Positions 41,992 to 49,866 of a stretch of DNA of 64,000 bases are shown piece after piece. The notes below the pieces were generated by a model that did no database searches, had not been told where the DNA came from, and saw only the letters and a program-made list of their open reading frames with translations. Each line of letters starts with the position of its first letter. Position 1 is the stretch's first letter. This stretch comes from Microbispora sp. ZYX-F-249 (GTDB taxonomy: Bacteria; Actinomycetota; Actinomycetes; Streptosporangiales; Streptosporangiaceae), in NCBI RefSeq assembly GCF_039649665.1, contig NZ_JBDJAW010000017.1, forward strand, positions 1 to 64,000. The letters run 5' to 3'. A program made the position numbers and the translations under genes.

Positions 41992-42401
41992 CGGCCCGGC
42001 GGCAGCCCCAGCTGGAGATACAGCTCCAGCTGGTCGTAGAAGACCTGCTGGTCGACGATAAGGCCGCCCTCGGTGCCGAAGAACCAGCAGCACCGTACGC
42101 TGACGTACCGCCCGGTGGCCCCGAGCACCTCGCCCGTGGTGATCGCGAACGGCCCGGTGTGCCTGCCGGTCCCCACCGCGGCGACCGCCGTGATCCCGCC
42201 GTCCGCGACCTTCTGCAGGACCGTGGCGTGGACGTCGGGGAATGCCTGCCAGATGCCGGTGTGGTAGGACGCCACCTCCGAGCGTCCTTCCGCCGGCCCG
42301 CCCGGGCCGACCGCGACGGGCTTGGCGCAGTAGCACCGCATCACCGCGTCCAGGTCGTGGGCGTTGTACGCGCTGAAATACCGGTCCACCACGTCGGCCA
42401 C
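41979..42401 (-). CDS. SnoaL-like NTF2-fold protein
   Basis: A 140-aa alpha+beta-barrel protein of the SnoaL/ester-cyclase-like family. Typical features are the helix DVVDRYFSAYNAHDLDAVMR, then GRSEVASYHTGIWQAFPDVH and the repeated beta strands. GTG 42401. It lies 36 bp downstream of the FAD monooxygenase on the same strand, so the two are probably one operon under the divergent TetR protein. SnoaL homologues cyclise or hydroxylate aromatic polyketides, but many members have other roles. Confidence 0.8.
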   Translation of the reverse strand: MADVVDRYFSAYNAHDLDAVMRCYCAKPVAVGPGGPAEGRSEVASYHTGIWQAFPDVHATVLQKVADGGITAVAAVGTGRHTGPFAITTGEVLGATGRYVSVRCCWFFGTEGGLIVDQQVFYDQLELYLQLGLPPGRPGA

Positions 42402-42437
42402 GGCGAGACCCCCGATCCTCGCACCTGGTAGTCCAGG

Positions 42438-44186
42438 TTATCGGGGCGGCGGCGGACCGGGCCAGGCCGGGAGGACCGGCCGATCGGGCGCCGCGCCGTC
42501 CAGGCCGAGCAGGCGCGTCAGCGCGTCCCGCAACCGGCGCCCCGGGCCCGCGGGCAGCTCGCGTGCGCGCCAGGCGACGAAGCCGTCGGGCCGGACGAGG
42601 GTCGCGCCGGTCGCCGTGATGCCGTAGGCGGCGAGGAACCGGTCCTCGGGGTCGCGCAGGCCGGCGCCGATCCGATGGACGGCCAGCCCGGCCTCCCGCG
42701 CGGCCGCGGCGGCCCACTCCCCGCCGTCCGGGCCGGTCAGCAGCGTGAAGGCGCCGGTGAACAGGTCGAGCGTGGACAACCTGGTCCCCGCCCGCTCCAG
42801 CCACACGTGCGGTGCGCGCAGGCCCGGGCGCCCGCTGGGGGCGCGGGGGTCCTCGGCCGGCGCCACGAAGCCCGGCGTCCCGAAACCCGGCGTCCCGAAA
42901 CCCGGCGTCCCGAAACCCGGCGTCCCGAAGTCCGGTGTCCCGAAGTCCGGTGTCCCGAAGCCCGGCGTCTCCGGCACGATCGCCGCGGAGTCGTACCGGT
43001 AGCCGAAGATCATCGTCACGTCGTCGATCCCGGTGACGTCCCCTCCCGTGCGGCGGCCGGTGAGATGCCGCGTCGCGGTCTCCAGCGTCAGCCGCGCGAC
43101 CGGGCGGCGTTCCCGCTCGTAGGTGTCCAGCAGCGCCTGTCCCGCCCGGCCCGCGAGCACGGCGGCGAGCTTCCACGCCAGGTTGTGGGCGTCGGCGATG
43201 CCGGTGTTCGCGCCGTACGAACCCGCGGGCGGCACGACATGGGCGGCGTCGCCCGCGAAGAACACCCGCCCGGCCCGGAACCGGTGCGCGACCCAGCCGC
43301 CGATCGTGCTGCGGGACACCATCCCCGGCCGCCCGGGCACCGGGGGCACGAGGGTGACGCCGAGGTCCGCCACCCCGGTCGCGAGGCGGGCCAGCTCGGC
43401 GCAACGCTCCTCCGGGAGGTCGCCGGGAGGCTCTCCCCGCTCCGGCTGCGAGGGCACGCCGAGCATCCACCGTCCGTACGTCCGCAGCGGCACCAGGACC
43501 GTGCCCGGCACCGGGCGGTCGAGGTAGGCCAGCAGGAAGCGCCGCCCCCGCAGCACGGCGGACAGATCGGCGTCGAAGACGAAATACGACACGTCGGTCG
43601 TGGGGCCGGACCGGTCCGCGCCGATGCCGAGCCGGTCGCGGATGCCCGCGCGGTGGCCGTCGGCGGCGACCAGGTAGTCGGCGCGGACCCGGAGTGCGGC
43701 CCCGGTGCCGAGATCGCGGACGACGGCCGTCACGCCGTCGTCGCCGGCGTCGAAGGAGACCAGCTCGGTGCCGAAGCACATCTCCGCGCCGCCGGCTTCG
43801 GCATGGGCGCGCACGATGCGCTCCAGCTCGTCCTGGTCGATCATCGCCCAGTCGGCGGGGCCGACCGCGGCGGGCGGCCGGACGTGCGCGAGCAGGTCGA
43901 CGCGGAAACGCTCCCGGCCGGCGAGCGTCTCCGCGCCGATCATCTCCGGAAGGCCGGCCAGGATCGACTGACGCCCGCGGATCTCCTCCTCCAGGCCCGC
44001 GGCACGGTAGATCTCCATCGAGCGCGGGTTGAACGCGCGCGCCTGGGGCGTGATCGCCGTGGACGGATGCCGTTCGACCAGCATCGGGCGGACCCCCAGA
44101 CGGGTGAGGAAGAGCGCGGCGGACAGGCCGGTGATGCCCCCTCCCACGATGAGGACGGCGGTCCTGCGGTCGTACGGTCCGGTCAT
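42438..44186 (-). CDS. FAD-dependent aromatic monooxygenase (PHBH-type)
   Basis: A 582-aa group A flavin hydroxylase, related to PgaE/RdmE/MhpA-type enzymes. The FAD site is VLIVGGGITGLSAALFLTRL, with the later GD motif RVFFAGDAAHVVPPAGSYGA and the DG motif VAADGHRAGIRD. A thioredoxin-like C-terminal domain ends the protein (HRIGAGLRDPEDRFLAAYGI). Between residues about 405 and 440 it carries seven FGTP(G/D) units encoded by a 15-bp tandem repeat, an unusual flexible insert. ATG 44186. It is divergent from a TetR gene and followed by the SnoaL-like gene. The substrate is probably an aromatic polyketide or phenol. Confidence 0.9.
   Translation of the reverse strand: MTGPYDRRTAVLIVGGGITGLSAALFLTRLGVRPMLVERHPSTAITPQARAFNPRSMEIYRAAGLEEEIRGRQSILAGLPEMIGAETLAGRERFRVDLLAHVRPPAAVGPADWAMIDQDELERIVRAHAEAGGAEMCFGTELVSFDAGDDGVTAVVRDLGTGAALRVRADYLVAADGHRAGIRDRLGIGADRSGPTTDVSYFVFDADLSAVLRGRRFLLAYLDRPVPGTVLVPLRTYGRWMLGVPSQPERGEPPGDLPEERCAELARLATGVADLGVTLVPPVPGRPGMVSRSTIGGWVAHRFRAGRVFFAGDAAHVVPPAGSYGANTGIADAHNLAWKLAAVLAGRAGQALLDTYERERRPVARLTLETATRHLTGRRTGGDVTGIDDVTMIFGYRYDSAAIVPETPGFGTPDFGTPDFGTPGFGTPGFGTPGFGTPGFVAPAEDPRAPSGRPGLRAPHVWLERAGTRLSTLDLFTGAFTLLTGPDGGEWAAAAAREAGLAVHRIGAGLRDPEDRFLAAYGITATGATLVRPDGFVAWRARELPAGPGRRLRDALTRLLGLDGAAPDRPVLPAWPGPPPPR
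42866..42970. repeat. In-frame 15-bp minisatellite, 7 units
   Basis: Seven consecutive 15-bp units (consensus cgaaacccggcgtcc on the plus strand) span exactly 105 bp. Two central units carry paired C-to-T changes. On the coding strand each unit gives FGTPG or FGTPD, so copy-number change keeps the frame. Confidence 0.95.
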
Positions 44187-44268
44187 CTGCGGCTCCCGTC
44201 TGTGCCCGTCCATGCCCGTCTGTGCCCGGGGGGTCGTCCGGGGATGCCGAGCCCCGCCTCCCCGATAA

Positions 44269-44307
44269 TCAATCGAATCTATAATTGTGTCAATCATCCG
44301 ATTGATT
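44269..44307. promoter_or_regulatory. TetR operator candidate
   Basis: A palindrome TCAATC-ATCC-GATTGA lies at 44290–44305. A third half-site TCAATCG is at 44269–44275, making a larger inverted repeat AATCAATCG/CGATTGATT (44267–44275, 44299–44307). The site lies between divergent monooxygenase and TetR genes, in an A/T-rich island. Confidence 0.7.
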
Positions 44308-44321
44308 GTGGCCGCCGGCTA

Positions 44322-44327
44322 TACGAT
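44322..44327 (+). promoter_or_regulatory. -10 box for leaderless TetR transcript
   Basis: TACGAT at 44322–44327 is followed by 6 bp and the GTG start at 44334. This is the TANNNT-N6-start layout of actinobacterial leaderless genes. No ribosome site is present before the GTG. Confidence 0.5.
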
Positions 44328-44333
44328 CGGGGC

Positions 44334-44963
44334 GTGCCCACGAAGCCACGCCGCTCTCCCAAGCCCCAGGAACGGCAGCGCGACCCGGACCGCACCCGCC
44401 GGCTCATCCTGGACGCCGCGACGGTGGAGTTCGCCGCGCACGGGTACGCGGGGGCCCGGCTGAGCGCGATCGCCGCAAGGGCAGGGGTCAACCAGCAGCT
44501 GATCTCGTACTACTTCGAAGGCAAGGAAGGCCTCTACCGGGCCCTCGGGGAACGCTGGCGGGAGCGCCAGAGCGAGCTGGCGACGCCCGGCACGCCGCTG
44601 CCCGAGCAGCTCCGCCGGTACGCGCTGGAGGTGCTGCACGACCCGGACGGTGTCCGGCTGCTGGCGTGGAGCGGCCTGGAGTACGAAGGGCCGCGGACCG
44701 ACCCCGACCAGGCGCCGCGCGCGGAGCGGCTGCGGGGCTACGTGGACGAGGTCCGCGCACGGCAGGCGGCCGGCCTGCTGCCGGACGAGGTGGACCCGGC
44801 CTGTCTCACCGTCATGCTGATGGCCGCCGCGATGGCGACCACGACGCTGCCGCACGTCGTCGAAGGCGTCTGCGGGGCCGATCCCCGCTCCCCCGAGTTC
44901 GTCCGGCACTACGCCGACCAGGTCGCCCTCCTCGGCCGGCTCCTCGGACTCGATCCCGGATAG
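44334..44963 (+). CDS. TetR-family repressor
   Basis: A 209-aa regulator. The N-terminal HTH is textbook: ILDAATVEFAAHGYAGARLS, then AIAARAGVNQQLISYYFEGK and EGLYRALGERW (residues about 24–75). The C-terminal helical ligand domain resembles TetR_C_33-like members. GTG 44334 is probably leaderless. It is divergent from the FAD monooxygenase and SnoaL-like pair, with a palindromic operator in between, so it probably represses that pair and itself until an aromatic ligand appears. Confidence 0.9.
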   Translation: MPTKPRRSPKPQERQRDPDRTRRLILDAATVEFAAHGYAGARLSAIAARAGVNQQLISYYFEGKEGLYRALGERWRERQSELATPGTPLPEQLRRYALEVLHDPDGVRLLAWSGLEYEGPRTDPDQAPRAERLRGYVDEVRARQAAGLLPDEVDPACLTVMLMAAAMATTTLPHVVEGVCGADPRSPEFVRHYADQVALLGRLLGLDPG

Positions 44964-44984
44964 GCGTCCGCGCCGCCCCCGAGC

Positions 44985-45089
44985 GTGAGCGGGGAAACAC
45001 GTGCGTGAGCGGCGGGAACACGTGCGTGAGCGGGGAAACACGTGCGTGAGCGGCGGGAACACGTGCGGGAGCGGCGCGGAGACGCGTGC
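44985..45089. repeat. 20/21-bp tandem repeat with CACGTG cores
   Basis: Alternating units gtgagcggggaaacacgtgc (20 bp) and gtgagcggcgggaacacgtgc (21 bp) occupy 44985–45004, 45005–45025, 45026–45045 and 45046–45066, followed by a degenerate unit to 45089. The true period is thus 41 bp, duplicated. Each full unit has the palindrome CACGTG. The array lies between the convergent TetR and aldehyde dehydrogenase genes. Confidence 0.9.
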
Positions 45090-45096
45090 GACGGCG

Positions 45097-46512
45097 TCAG
45101 ACGCGCAGCCGGCCGTCCACGCGCTGCGGCACACCGAGGGGGTTGTCGTCGCGCAGCTCCGGCGGCAGCAGATCCCCCGGCCAGTCCTGGTACGCCACGG
45201 GGGTCGTCCAGCGCCTGATCGAGGCCGCGCCGACGGAGGTGTGCGCCGGGGTGGTGGAGGCGGGCCAGGGGCCGCCGTGGTGCATCGCCCAGCAGACGGC
45301 GACGCCCGTGGGCCAGCCGTTCCAGATGAGCCGCCCCGCCAGCCGGTTGAGGGCCGGGACGAGGTCACGGGCCTCCTCGGGCGCGGCCGCGTGGACGGTC
45401 GCGGTCAGCGACCCGGGCAGCCGGCGCAGCACGGCGGGCAGGTCGCCGGGGGCGCGGTAGCGGACGACGATCGCCGCCGGGCCGAAGCACTCCTCCGCCA
45501 GCTCGGGCAGCCCGTCCGCGAACGCCTCCAGGTCGGCGGCGAAGACCTGCGGGGTGATGCCGTCCACCGTGCCTCCGCCGGCCAGCACGGTGAGCCGCTC
45601 GGCCAGCCGGCCGGACGCCCGCAGGTAGCCCTCGCGGATCTTGTCGGTGAGCATGGGCCCGCCGCCGGTCGCGCCGACCGCCTCGGCGACGGCCTGCTCG
45701 AAGCCGCCCTCCGCGGGGACGAACACCAGGCCGGGATTGGTGCAGAACTGCCCCACCCCCAGCGTCAGCGACGCCGCGAACCCCGAGGCCACCTCGGCGG
45801 GGTCGGCCGAGGGCAGCACGACGACCGGGTTGACGCTGCCCAGCTCGCCGTAGAACGGGATGGGGTCGGGGCGCTCGTCGATCAGCTTCTGGATGGCCGT
45901 CCCGCCCGCGACCGAGCCGGTGAAGCCGACCGCCGTGACGAGCGGGTGCTTCACCAGCGGAGCCCCGGTTTCGAACCCGTGCACGAGCCCGAGCAGCCCG
46001 GGGTCGGGCAGGGCCTGCCGTACGACGGAGGCGGTCAGGTCGGAGGTGCGGGGGTGCCCCTCGTGGGCCTTCACCACGACCGGGCAGCCGGCCGCGAGCG
46101 CCGACACCGTGTCGCCGCCCGCCACCGAGAACGCGAAGGGGAAGTTGCTGGCCGCGAAGACGGCCACGACACCGAGCGGGTGGTTCATCCGGCGCACGTC
46201 GGGACGCGGCGGGGTGGCGCCGGGGTCGGGGTGGTCGATCACCGCCTCCACCCACCCGCCGTCCCGCAGGACCTCGGCGAACAGGCGGAACTGCGCGGCC
46301 GTACGGGCGATCTCGCCGCGCAGCCGCGCCTCCGGCAGCCGGGTCTCCTCCGCCGCGGCCGGCCACAGCTCCTCGGCGTGCTTCAGCAGGGCGTCGGCGA
46401 CGCCCTCGAGCACGGCGGCGCGCTCGGCCGGGGGCGTCGCCCGCCACGCCTCGCCCGCCGCGGCGGCCCGCTCCACCGCCGACTCGACGGCGTCGTTCAC
46501 CTGGTCAGTCAC
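45097..46512 (-). CDS. 2-oxoglutarate semialdehyde dehydrogenase
   Basis: A 471-aa NAD(P)-dependent aldehyde dehydrogenase. The catalytic Cys is in VGQFCTNPG and the general base Glu in FYGELGSVNP; the Asn region is VFAASNFPFAFS. The sequence style (MHHGGPWPASTTPAHTSVG) is that of alpha-ketoglutarate semialdehyde dehydrogenases, not of general ALDHs. It would oxidise the KdgD product to 2-oxoglutarate, completing the pathway. GTG 46512 begins one base after the uronate dehydrogenase stop, so the two are tightly coupled. Confidence 0.9.
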   Translation of the reverse strand: MTDQVNDAVESAVERAAAAGEAWRATPPAERAAVLEGVADALLKHAEELWPAAAEETRLPEARLRGEIARTAAQFRLFAEVLRDGGWVEAVIDHPDPGATPPRPDVRRMNHPLGVVAVFAASNFPFAFSVAGGDTVSALAAGCPVVVKAHEGHPRTSDLTASVVRQALPDPGLLGLVHGFETGAPLVKHPLVTAVGFTGSVAGGTAIQKLIDERPDPIPFYGELGSVNPVVVLPSADPAEVASGFAASLTLGVGQFCTNPGLVFVPAEGGFEQAVAEAVGATGGGPMLTDKIREGYLRASGRLAERLTVLAGGGTVDGITPQVFAADLEAFADGLPELAEECFGPAAIVVRYRAPGDLPAVLRRLPGSLTATVHAAAPEEARDLVPALNRLAGRLIWNGWPTGVAVCWAMHHGGPWPASTTPAHTSVGAASIRRWTTPVAYQDWPGDLLPPELRDDNPLGVPQRVDGRLRV

Positions 46513-46513
46513 C

Positions 46514-47317
46514 TCAGCCCCCCGATGCGAGATTCTCGACGTCGTAGCGGGGGCCGCAGAAGGCTCCCCCGACCAGCGAGTGCGGCAGCTCCCCGAGATC
46601 GGGCTCGCCGTGCTCGGCGATGAGCTTATCGGCGTAGATTTCCGCGTCGTCCTTGGGCTCGTAGCCGATGGCCCGGCCCTCTTCGAGTGACCACCAGCGG
46701 CGCGTGTTGGCCGAGACCCCCCACACCACGTGGAAGCCCTCCGCCGCGAGCGACGCCTCGGCCAGCCGCGCGCAGTCGTCCGGCGACAGCCAGGTCGACA
46801 GCATGCGCACGTCCCTGGGCCGCTCGAAGCACGAGCCGATCCGCAGGCAGGTCACGTGCATGCCGTACCGGTCGTGGTAGAGCGAGCCGAGCGCCTCCTT
46901 GGTCACCTTGCTCACGCCGTAGAAGGTGTCCGGGCGCGGGAACAGGTAGTCGGGGGCCTCGCCCGCGTCGCGCGGGAAGAACCCGACCGCGTGGTTGCTG
47001 CTGGCCAGCACGACGTGGCGCACCGCGGCCCGCCGCGCGGCCTCCAGCACCACGTAGGTGCCGTTGATGTTGACCTGCAGGATGTCCGCCCACGGCTGTT
47101 CGAGGCTGTGGCCGCCCAGGTGCAGCACCGCGTCCACGCCGTCCATCGCCGCGTCCATCGCCTCCGGGTCGGTGATGTCGGCGGTCACCGCCTCCTCACC
47201 CGGCCCCGCCTCCAGCGGGACGACGTCGAGCAGGCGCAGCACGCGCCCTTCCCCGGCCAACCGGGGTCGCAGCAGGGTGCCGACGCCGCCCGCCGCGCCG
47301 GTCATGAGAATTCGCAT
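46514..47317 (-). CDS. udh: Uronate dehydrogenase
   Basis: A 267-aa NAD-dependent short-chain (extended-type) dehydrogenase that oxidises galacturonate or glucuronate to the aldarolactone, the first step of the oxidative route. The dinucleotide motif is TGAAGGVG at residues 6–13; the catalytic Tyr and Lys are in TFYGVSKVTKE; SSNHAVGF and RIGSCFERPRDVRMLSTWL are typical of Udh. ATG 47317 has AGGAGG close upstream. Length matches the family (about 265). It is divergent from the second kdgD/glucarate dehydratase operon. Confidence 0.9.
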   Translation of the reverse strand: MRILMTGAAGGVGTLLRPRLAGEGRVLRLLDVVPLEAGPGEEAVTADITDPEAMDAAMDGVDAVLHLGGHSLEQPWADILQVNINGTYVVLEAARRAAVRHVVLASSNHAVGFFPRDAGEAPDYLFPRPDTFYGVSKVTKEALGSLYHDRYGMHVTCLRIGSCFERPRDVRMLSTWLSPDDCARLAEASLAAEGFHVVWGVSANTRRWWSLEEGRAIGYEPKDDAEIYADKLIAEHGEPDLGELPHSLVGGAFCGPRYDVENLASGG

Positions 47318-47707
47318 GTGCCTCCTGTCGGATCGGCCCTGCGGCGTGCGCGGCCCGGGGGCCCGCGCCGTCGGCGGCGCCCCGTGATCGTCCGCGCGGC
47401 GTACGGACCGTGTCAATGGCGAACGGCGCCAGTCTCGCAGCAATTCCCGACTGTTCACAAGTACGGGCATGATTCACATATCTGACCCGAGATCGATTCT
47501 TGACGCAACTGTTGCCAATTTTTATCGTCTTGCTCATCAGCACCCGCAATTGCGGAGCCCGTACGAGCATGTGAACAGGTGAGCCCCCACCTGGCGACCG
47601 AGCCGCCGAGGGGTGACCTCGGTTGACTTTCGCGAGATCGCACAGCTAGCGTCGTGGACATATTGAGGAACTTTGTCCATGTATATGGACATCAAGGGAG
47701 TGGGCGG
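47318..47707. promoter_or_regulatory. Divergent control region between udh and second kdgD
   Basis: 390 bp without a gene. Plus-strand promoter: TTGACT (47623–47628), 18-bp spacer, TAGCGT (47647–47652). Downstream are TGGACA/TGTCCA (47655–47660, 47674–47679) and a palindrome GTCCAT-GTAT-ATGGAC (47675–47690). Further upstream, CTGTTCACA (47451–47459) and its inverse TGTGAACAG (47570–47578) are 110 bp apart. GGACATATT and GTTCACAAG are shared with the ABC/kdgD promoter at 39.4 kb, suggesting one regulator for both. Confidence 0.6.
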
Positions 47708-48610
47708 ATGCAGCTCGACGGCGTTCTCTTCTTTCCGGTCACACCGTTCGGCCCGGACGGTGAGCTGGCCGAGGACGTGCTGGCCACGCACGTGACGCGC
47801 GGTGTCACCGAGGGTGCGGGCGGAGTGTTCGCCGCCTGCGGCACCGGCGAGTTCAACGCGCTGGGCATCGACGAGTACGCGCGGGTGGTGCGCATCGCCG
47901 TCGAGTCGGCGGCCGGACGGGTTCCCGTCCTGTCCGGCGCCGGCGGCTCGCTCCCGTTCGCCCGCGAGTGCGCGCGCAGGGCCGCGGAGGCGGGCGCGGA
48001 CGGCCTGCTGCTGCTGCCGCCGTACCTGGTGAGCGCGCCCGCGGAAGGGCTGGTGCGCTACGTCCGCGAGGTCGCGGCCGCCACCGACCTGCCGATCATC
48101 GTCTACCAGCGGGCCAACGCCCGTTTCACGGCCGCCGCCGCGGCGGCGCTGACCGAGATCCCCACCGTCGCGGGGTTCAAGGACGGTCTCGGCGACATCG
48201 ACGCCATGCAGCGGATCGTCCTCGCCGTCCGGGAGGCGACCGACCGCGACTTCACGTTCTTCAACGGGCTGCCGACCGCCGAGATGACCGTGGCCGCCTA
48301 TCGGGGCATCGGCGTCAGCCTGTACTCCTCCGCCGTGTTCTGCTTCCTGCCCGAGGTGGCCCTGGCCTTTCACAAGGCCGTGACCGCCGGGGACGACGAC
48401 ATGGTGCGACGCCTGCTCGGCGGCTTCTACCGGCCCCTGGTCGAGCTGCGCGACCTCGTGCCCGGCTACGCCGTCTCGCTCGTCAAGGCGGGCGTCGCCC
48501 TGCGCGGCCTCGACGTGGGCCGGGTCCGGCCACCGCTCGTCGACGCGGCCCCCGAGCACGTCGCCCGGCTGGACAAGCTCATCGCGACCGGACTGGAGCT
48601 GGTGGGATGA
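47708..48610 (+). CDS. kdgD: 5-dehydro-4-deoxyglucarate dehydratase, copy 2
   Basis: 300 aa and clearly paralogous to copy 1, with the same reaction predicted. Schiff-base Lys in VAGFKDGLGD, Tyr in LPIIVYQRAN, and the C-terminal PGYAVSLVKAGVALRGLDVG block shared with copy 1. ATG 47708 has GGGAG 7 bp upstream. Its stop overlaps the glucarate dehydratase start (ATGA), so this copy is dedicated to the glucarate branch, whereas copy 1 travels with pectate lyase. The two copies differ through most of their length, so the duplication is old. Confidence 0.92.
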   Translation: MQLDGVLFFPVTPFGPDGELAEDVLATHVTRGVTEGAGGVFAACGTGEFNALGIDEYARVVRIAVESAAGRVPVLSGAGGSLPFARECARRAAEAGADGLLLLPPYLVSAPAEGLVRYVREVAAATDLPIIVYQRANARFTAAAAAALTEIPTVAGFKDGLGDIDAMQRIVLAVREATDRDFTFFNGLPTAEMTVAAYRGIGVSLYSSAVFCFLPEVALAFHKAVTAGDDDMVRRLLGGFYRPLVELRDLVPGYAVSLVKAGVALRGLDVGRVRPPLVDAAPEHVARLDKLIATGLELVG

Positions 48611-49866
48611 GGATCCGCGAGATCCACGTCACGCCGGTCGCCTTCCGCGACCCGCCGCTGCTGAACGCCGCCGGCGTCCACGAGCCGTGGGCGCTGCGCA
48701 CGATCGTCGAGGTCGTCACCGACGAAGGGCTGACCGGTCTCGGGGAGACCTACGGCGACCTCGACCACCTCGTTCGCGTGCGGGCCGCCGCCGAGGCGCT
48801 GATCGGCCACGACGTCTACGGCGGTAACGCGATGTACGCCACCGTGGCCGGCCTCGTCGGAGCCGACGTCGTCACCGACCTGCACGGCCTGACCGGCACC
48901 TCCTCGCGGGCCAAGACCGTCGACCGGATCTTCTCCCCCTTCGAGGTCGCCTGCCTGGACATCCGCGGCAAGGCGGCGGGCCGGCCCGTCGTGGACCTGC
49001 TCGGCGGCCGGGTGCGCGACGCCGTGCCGTACAGCGCGTACCTGTTCTACAAGTGGGCCGGTCATCCGGGCGCGCCGGACGACGGGTTCGGCGCCGCCCT
49101 CGACCCCGAGGGGGTGGTCGAGCAGGCCCGCCTGCTGATCGGCAGGTACGGCTTCGGCTCGATCAAGCTCAAGGGCGGCGTGTTCCCGCCCGAGCAGGAG
49201 GTCGAGGCGGTCCACGCGCTGCGTGCGGCGTTCCCGGAGCACCCGCTGCGCCTCGACCCCAACGCCGTCTGGAGCGTGGAGACCTCCATCCGGGTCGGCC
49301 GCGAGCTCGACGGCGTGCTCGAATACCTGGAGGACCCCACCGAGGGCATCGAGAACATGGCGCGGGTCGCCGCCGAGGTGCCGATGCCGCTCGCCACGAA
49401 CATGTGCGTCGTCACCCCCGAGCACATCCCGCCCGCCGTACGCCAGGGCGCGATCGGGGTGCTGCTGACCGACCACCACTACTGGGGCGGTCTGGTGCGC
49501 TCGGCGCACATCGCCACGCTGTGCGAGACCTTCGGCATCGAGCTGTCCATGCACAGCAACTCCCACCTCGGGATCAGCCTCGCCGCCATGACGCACCTGG
49601 CCGCCGCCACCCCGTCGGTCACCCACGCCTGCGACACCCACACCCCCTGGCAGGACGGCCAGGACGTGGTGGCTCCCGGCGCGCTGCGCTTCGTGGACGG
49701 CGCGGTCCCGGTGCCGGACGGCCCGGGGCTCGGGGTGGAGCTCGACCGCGACGCCCTCGCAATCATGAACGAGCAGTATGAGAAGTGCGGGGTCCGCTCC
49801 CGCGACGACACGACGTACATGCGGTCCGTCGACCCGTCCTTCTCCGCACGGAGGCCACGCTGGTGA
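48607..49866 (+). CDS. gudD: Glucarate dehydratase-type enolase-superfamily enzyme
   Basis: 419 aa. Dehydrates an aldarate (glucarate, possibly galactarate) to 5-dehydro-4-deoxyglucarate, the KdgD substrate. The K-x-K base is SIKLKGG. Metal ligands are RLDPN and YLEDPTEG, followed by LLTDHHYWGG. The second base His and neighbouring Asn are in SMHSNSHLGISL, a GlucD hallmark. ATG 48607 overlaps the kdgD stop and the stop overlaps the next gene's GTG, forming a three-gene coupled set. It is only distantly similar to the 35-kb enolase-superfamily protein, so the two probably take different acids. Confidence 0.9.
   Translation: MRIREIHVTPVAFRDPPLLNAAGVHEPWALRTIVEVVTDEGLTGLGETYGDLDHLVRVRAAAEALIGHDVYGGNAMYATVAGLVGADVVTDLHGLTGTSSRAKTVDRIFSPFEVACLDIRGKAAGRPVVDLLGGRVRDAVPYSAYLFYKWAGHPGAPDDGFGAALDPEGVVEQARLLIGRYGFGSIKLKGGVFPPEQEVEAVHALRAAFPEHPLRLDPNAVWSVETSIRVGRELDGVLEYLEDPTEGIENMARVAAEVPMPLATNMCVVTPEHIPPAVRQGAIGVLLTDHHYWGGLVRSAHIATLCETFGIELSMHSNSHLGISLAAMTHLAAATPSVTHACDTHTPWQDGQDVVAPGALRFVDGAVPVPDGPGLGVELDRDALAIMNEQYEKCGVRSRDDTTYMRSVDPSFSARRPRW

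Noticed and set aside
42675-44333. Long in-frame extension upstream of the TetR start
   Set aside because: It is antisense to the FAD monooxygenase; the real TetR start is GTG 44334 with a leaderless promoter.
44985-45089. CRISPR array
   Set aside because: Units are directly adjacent with no unique spacers, and no cas genes are present.
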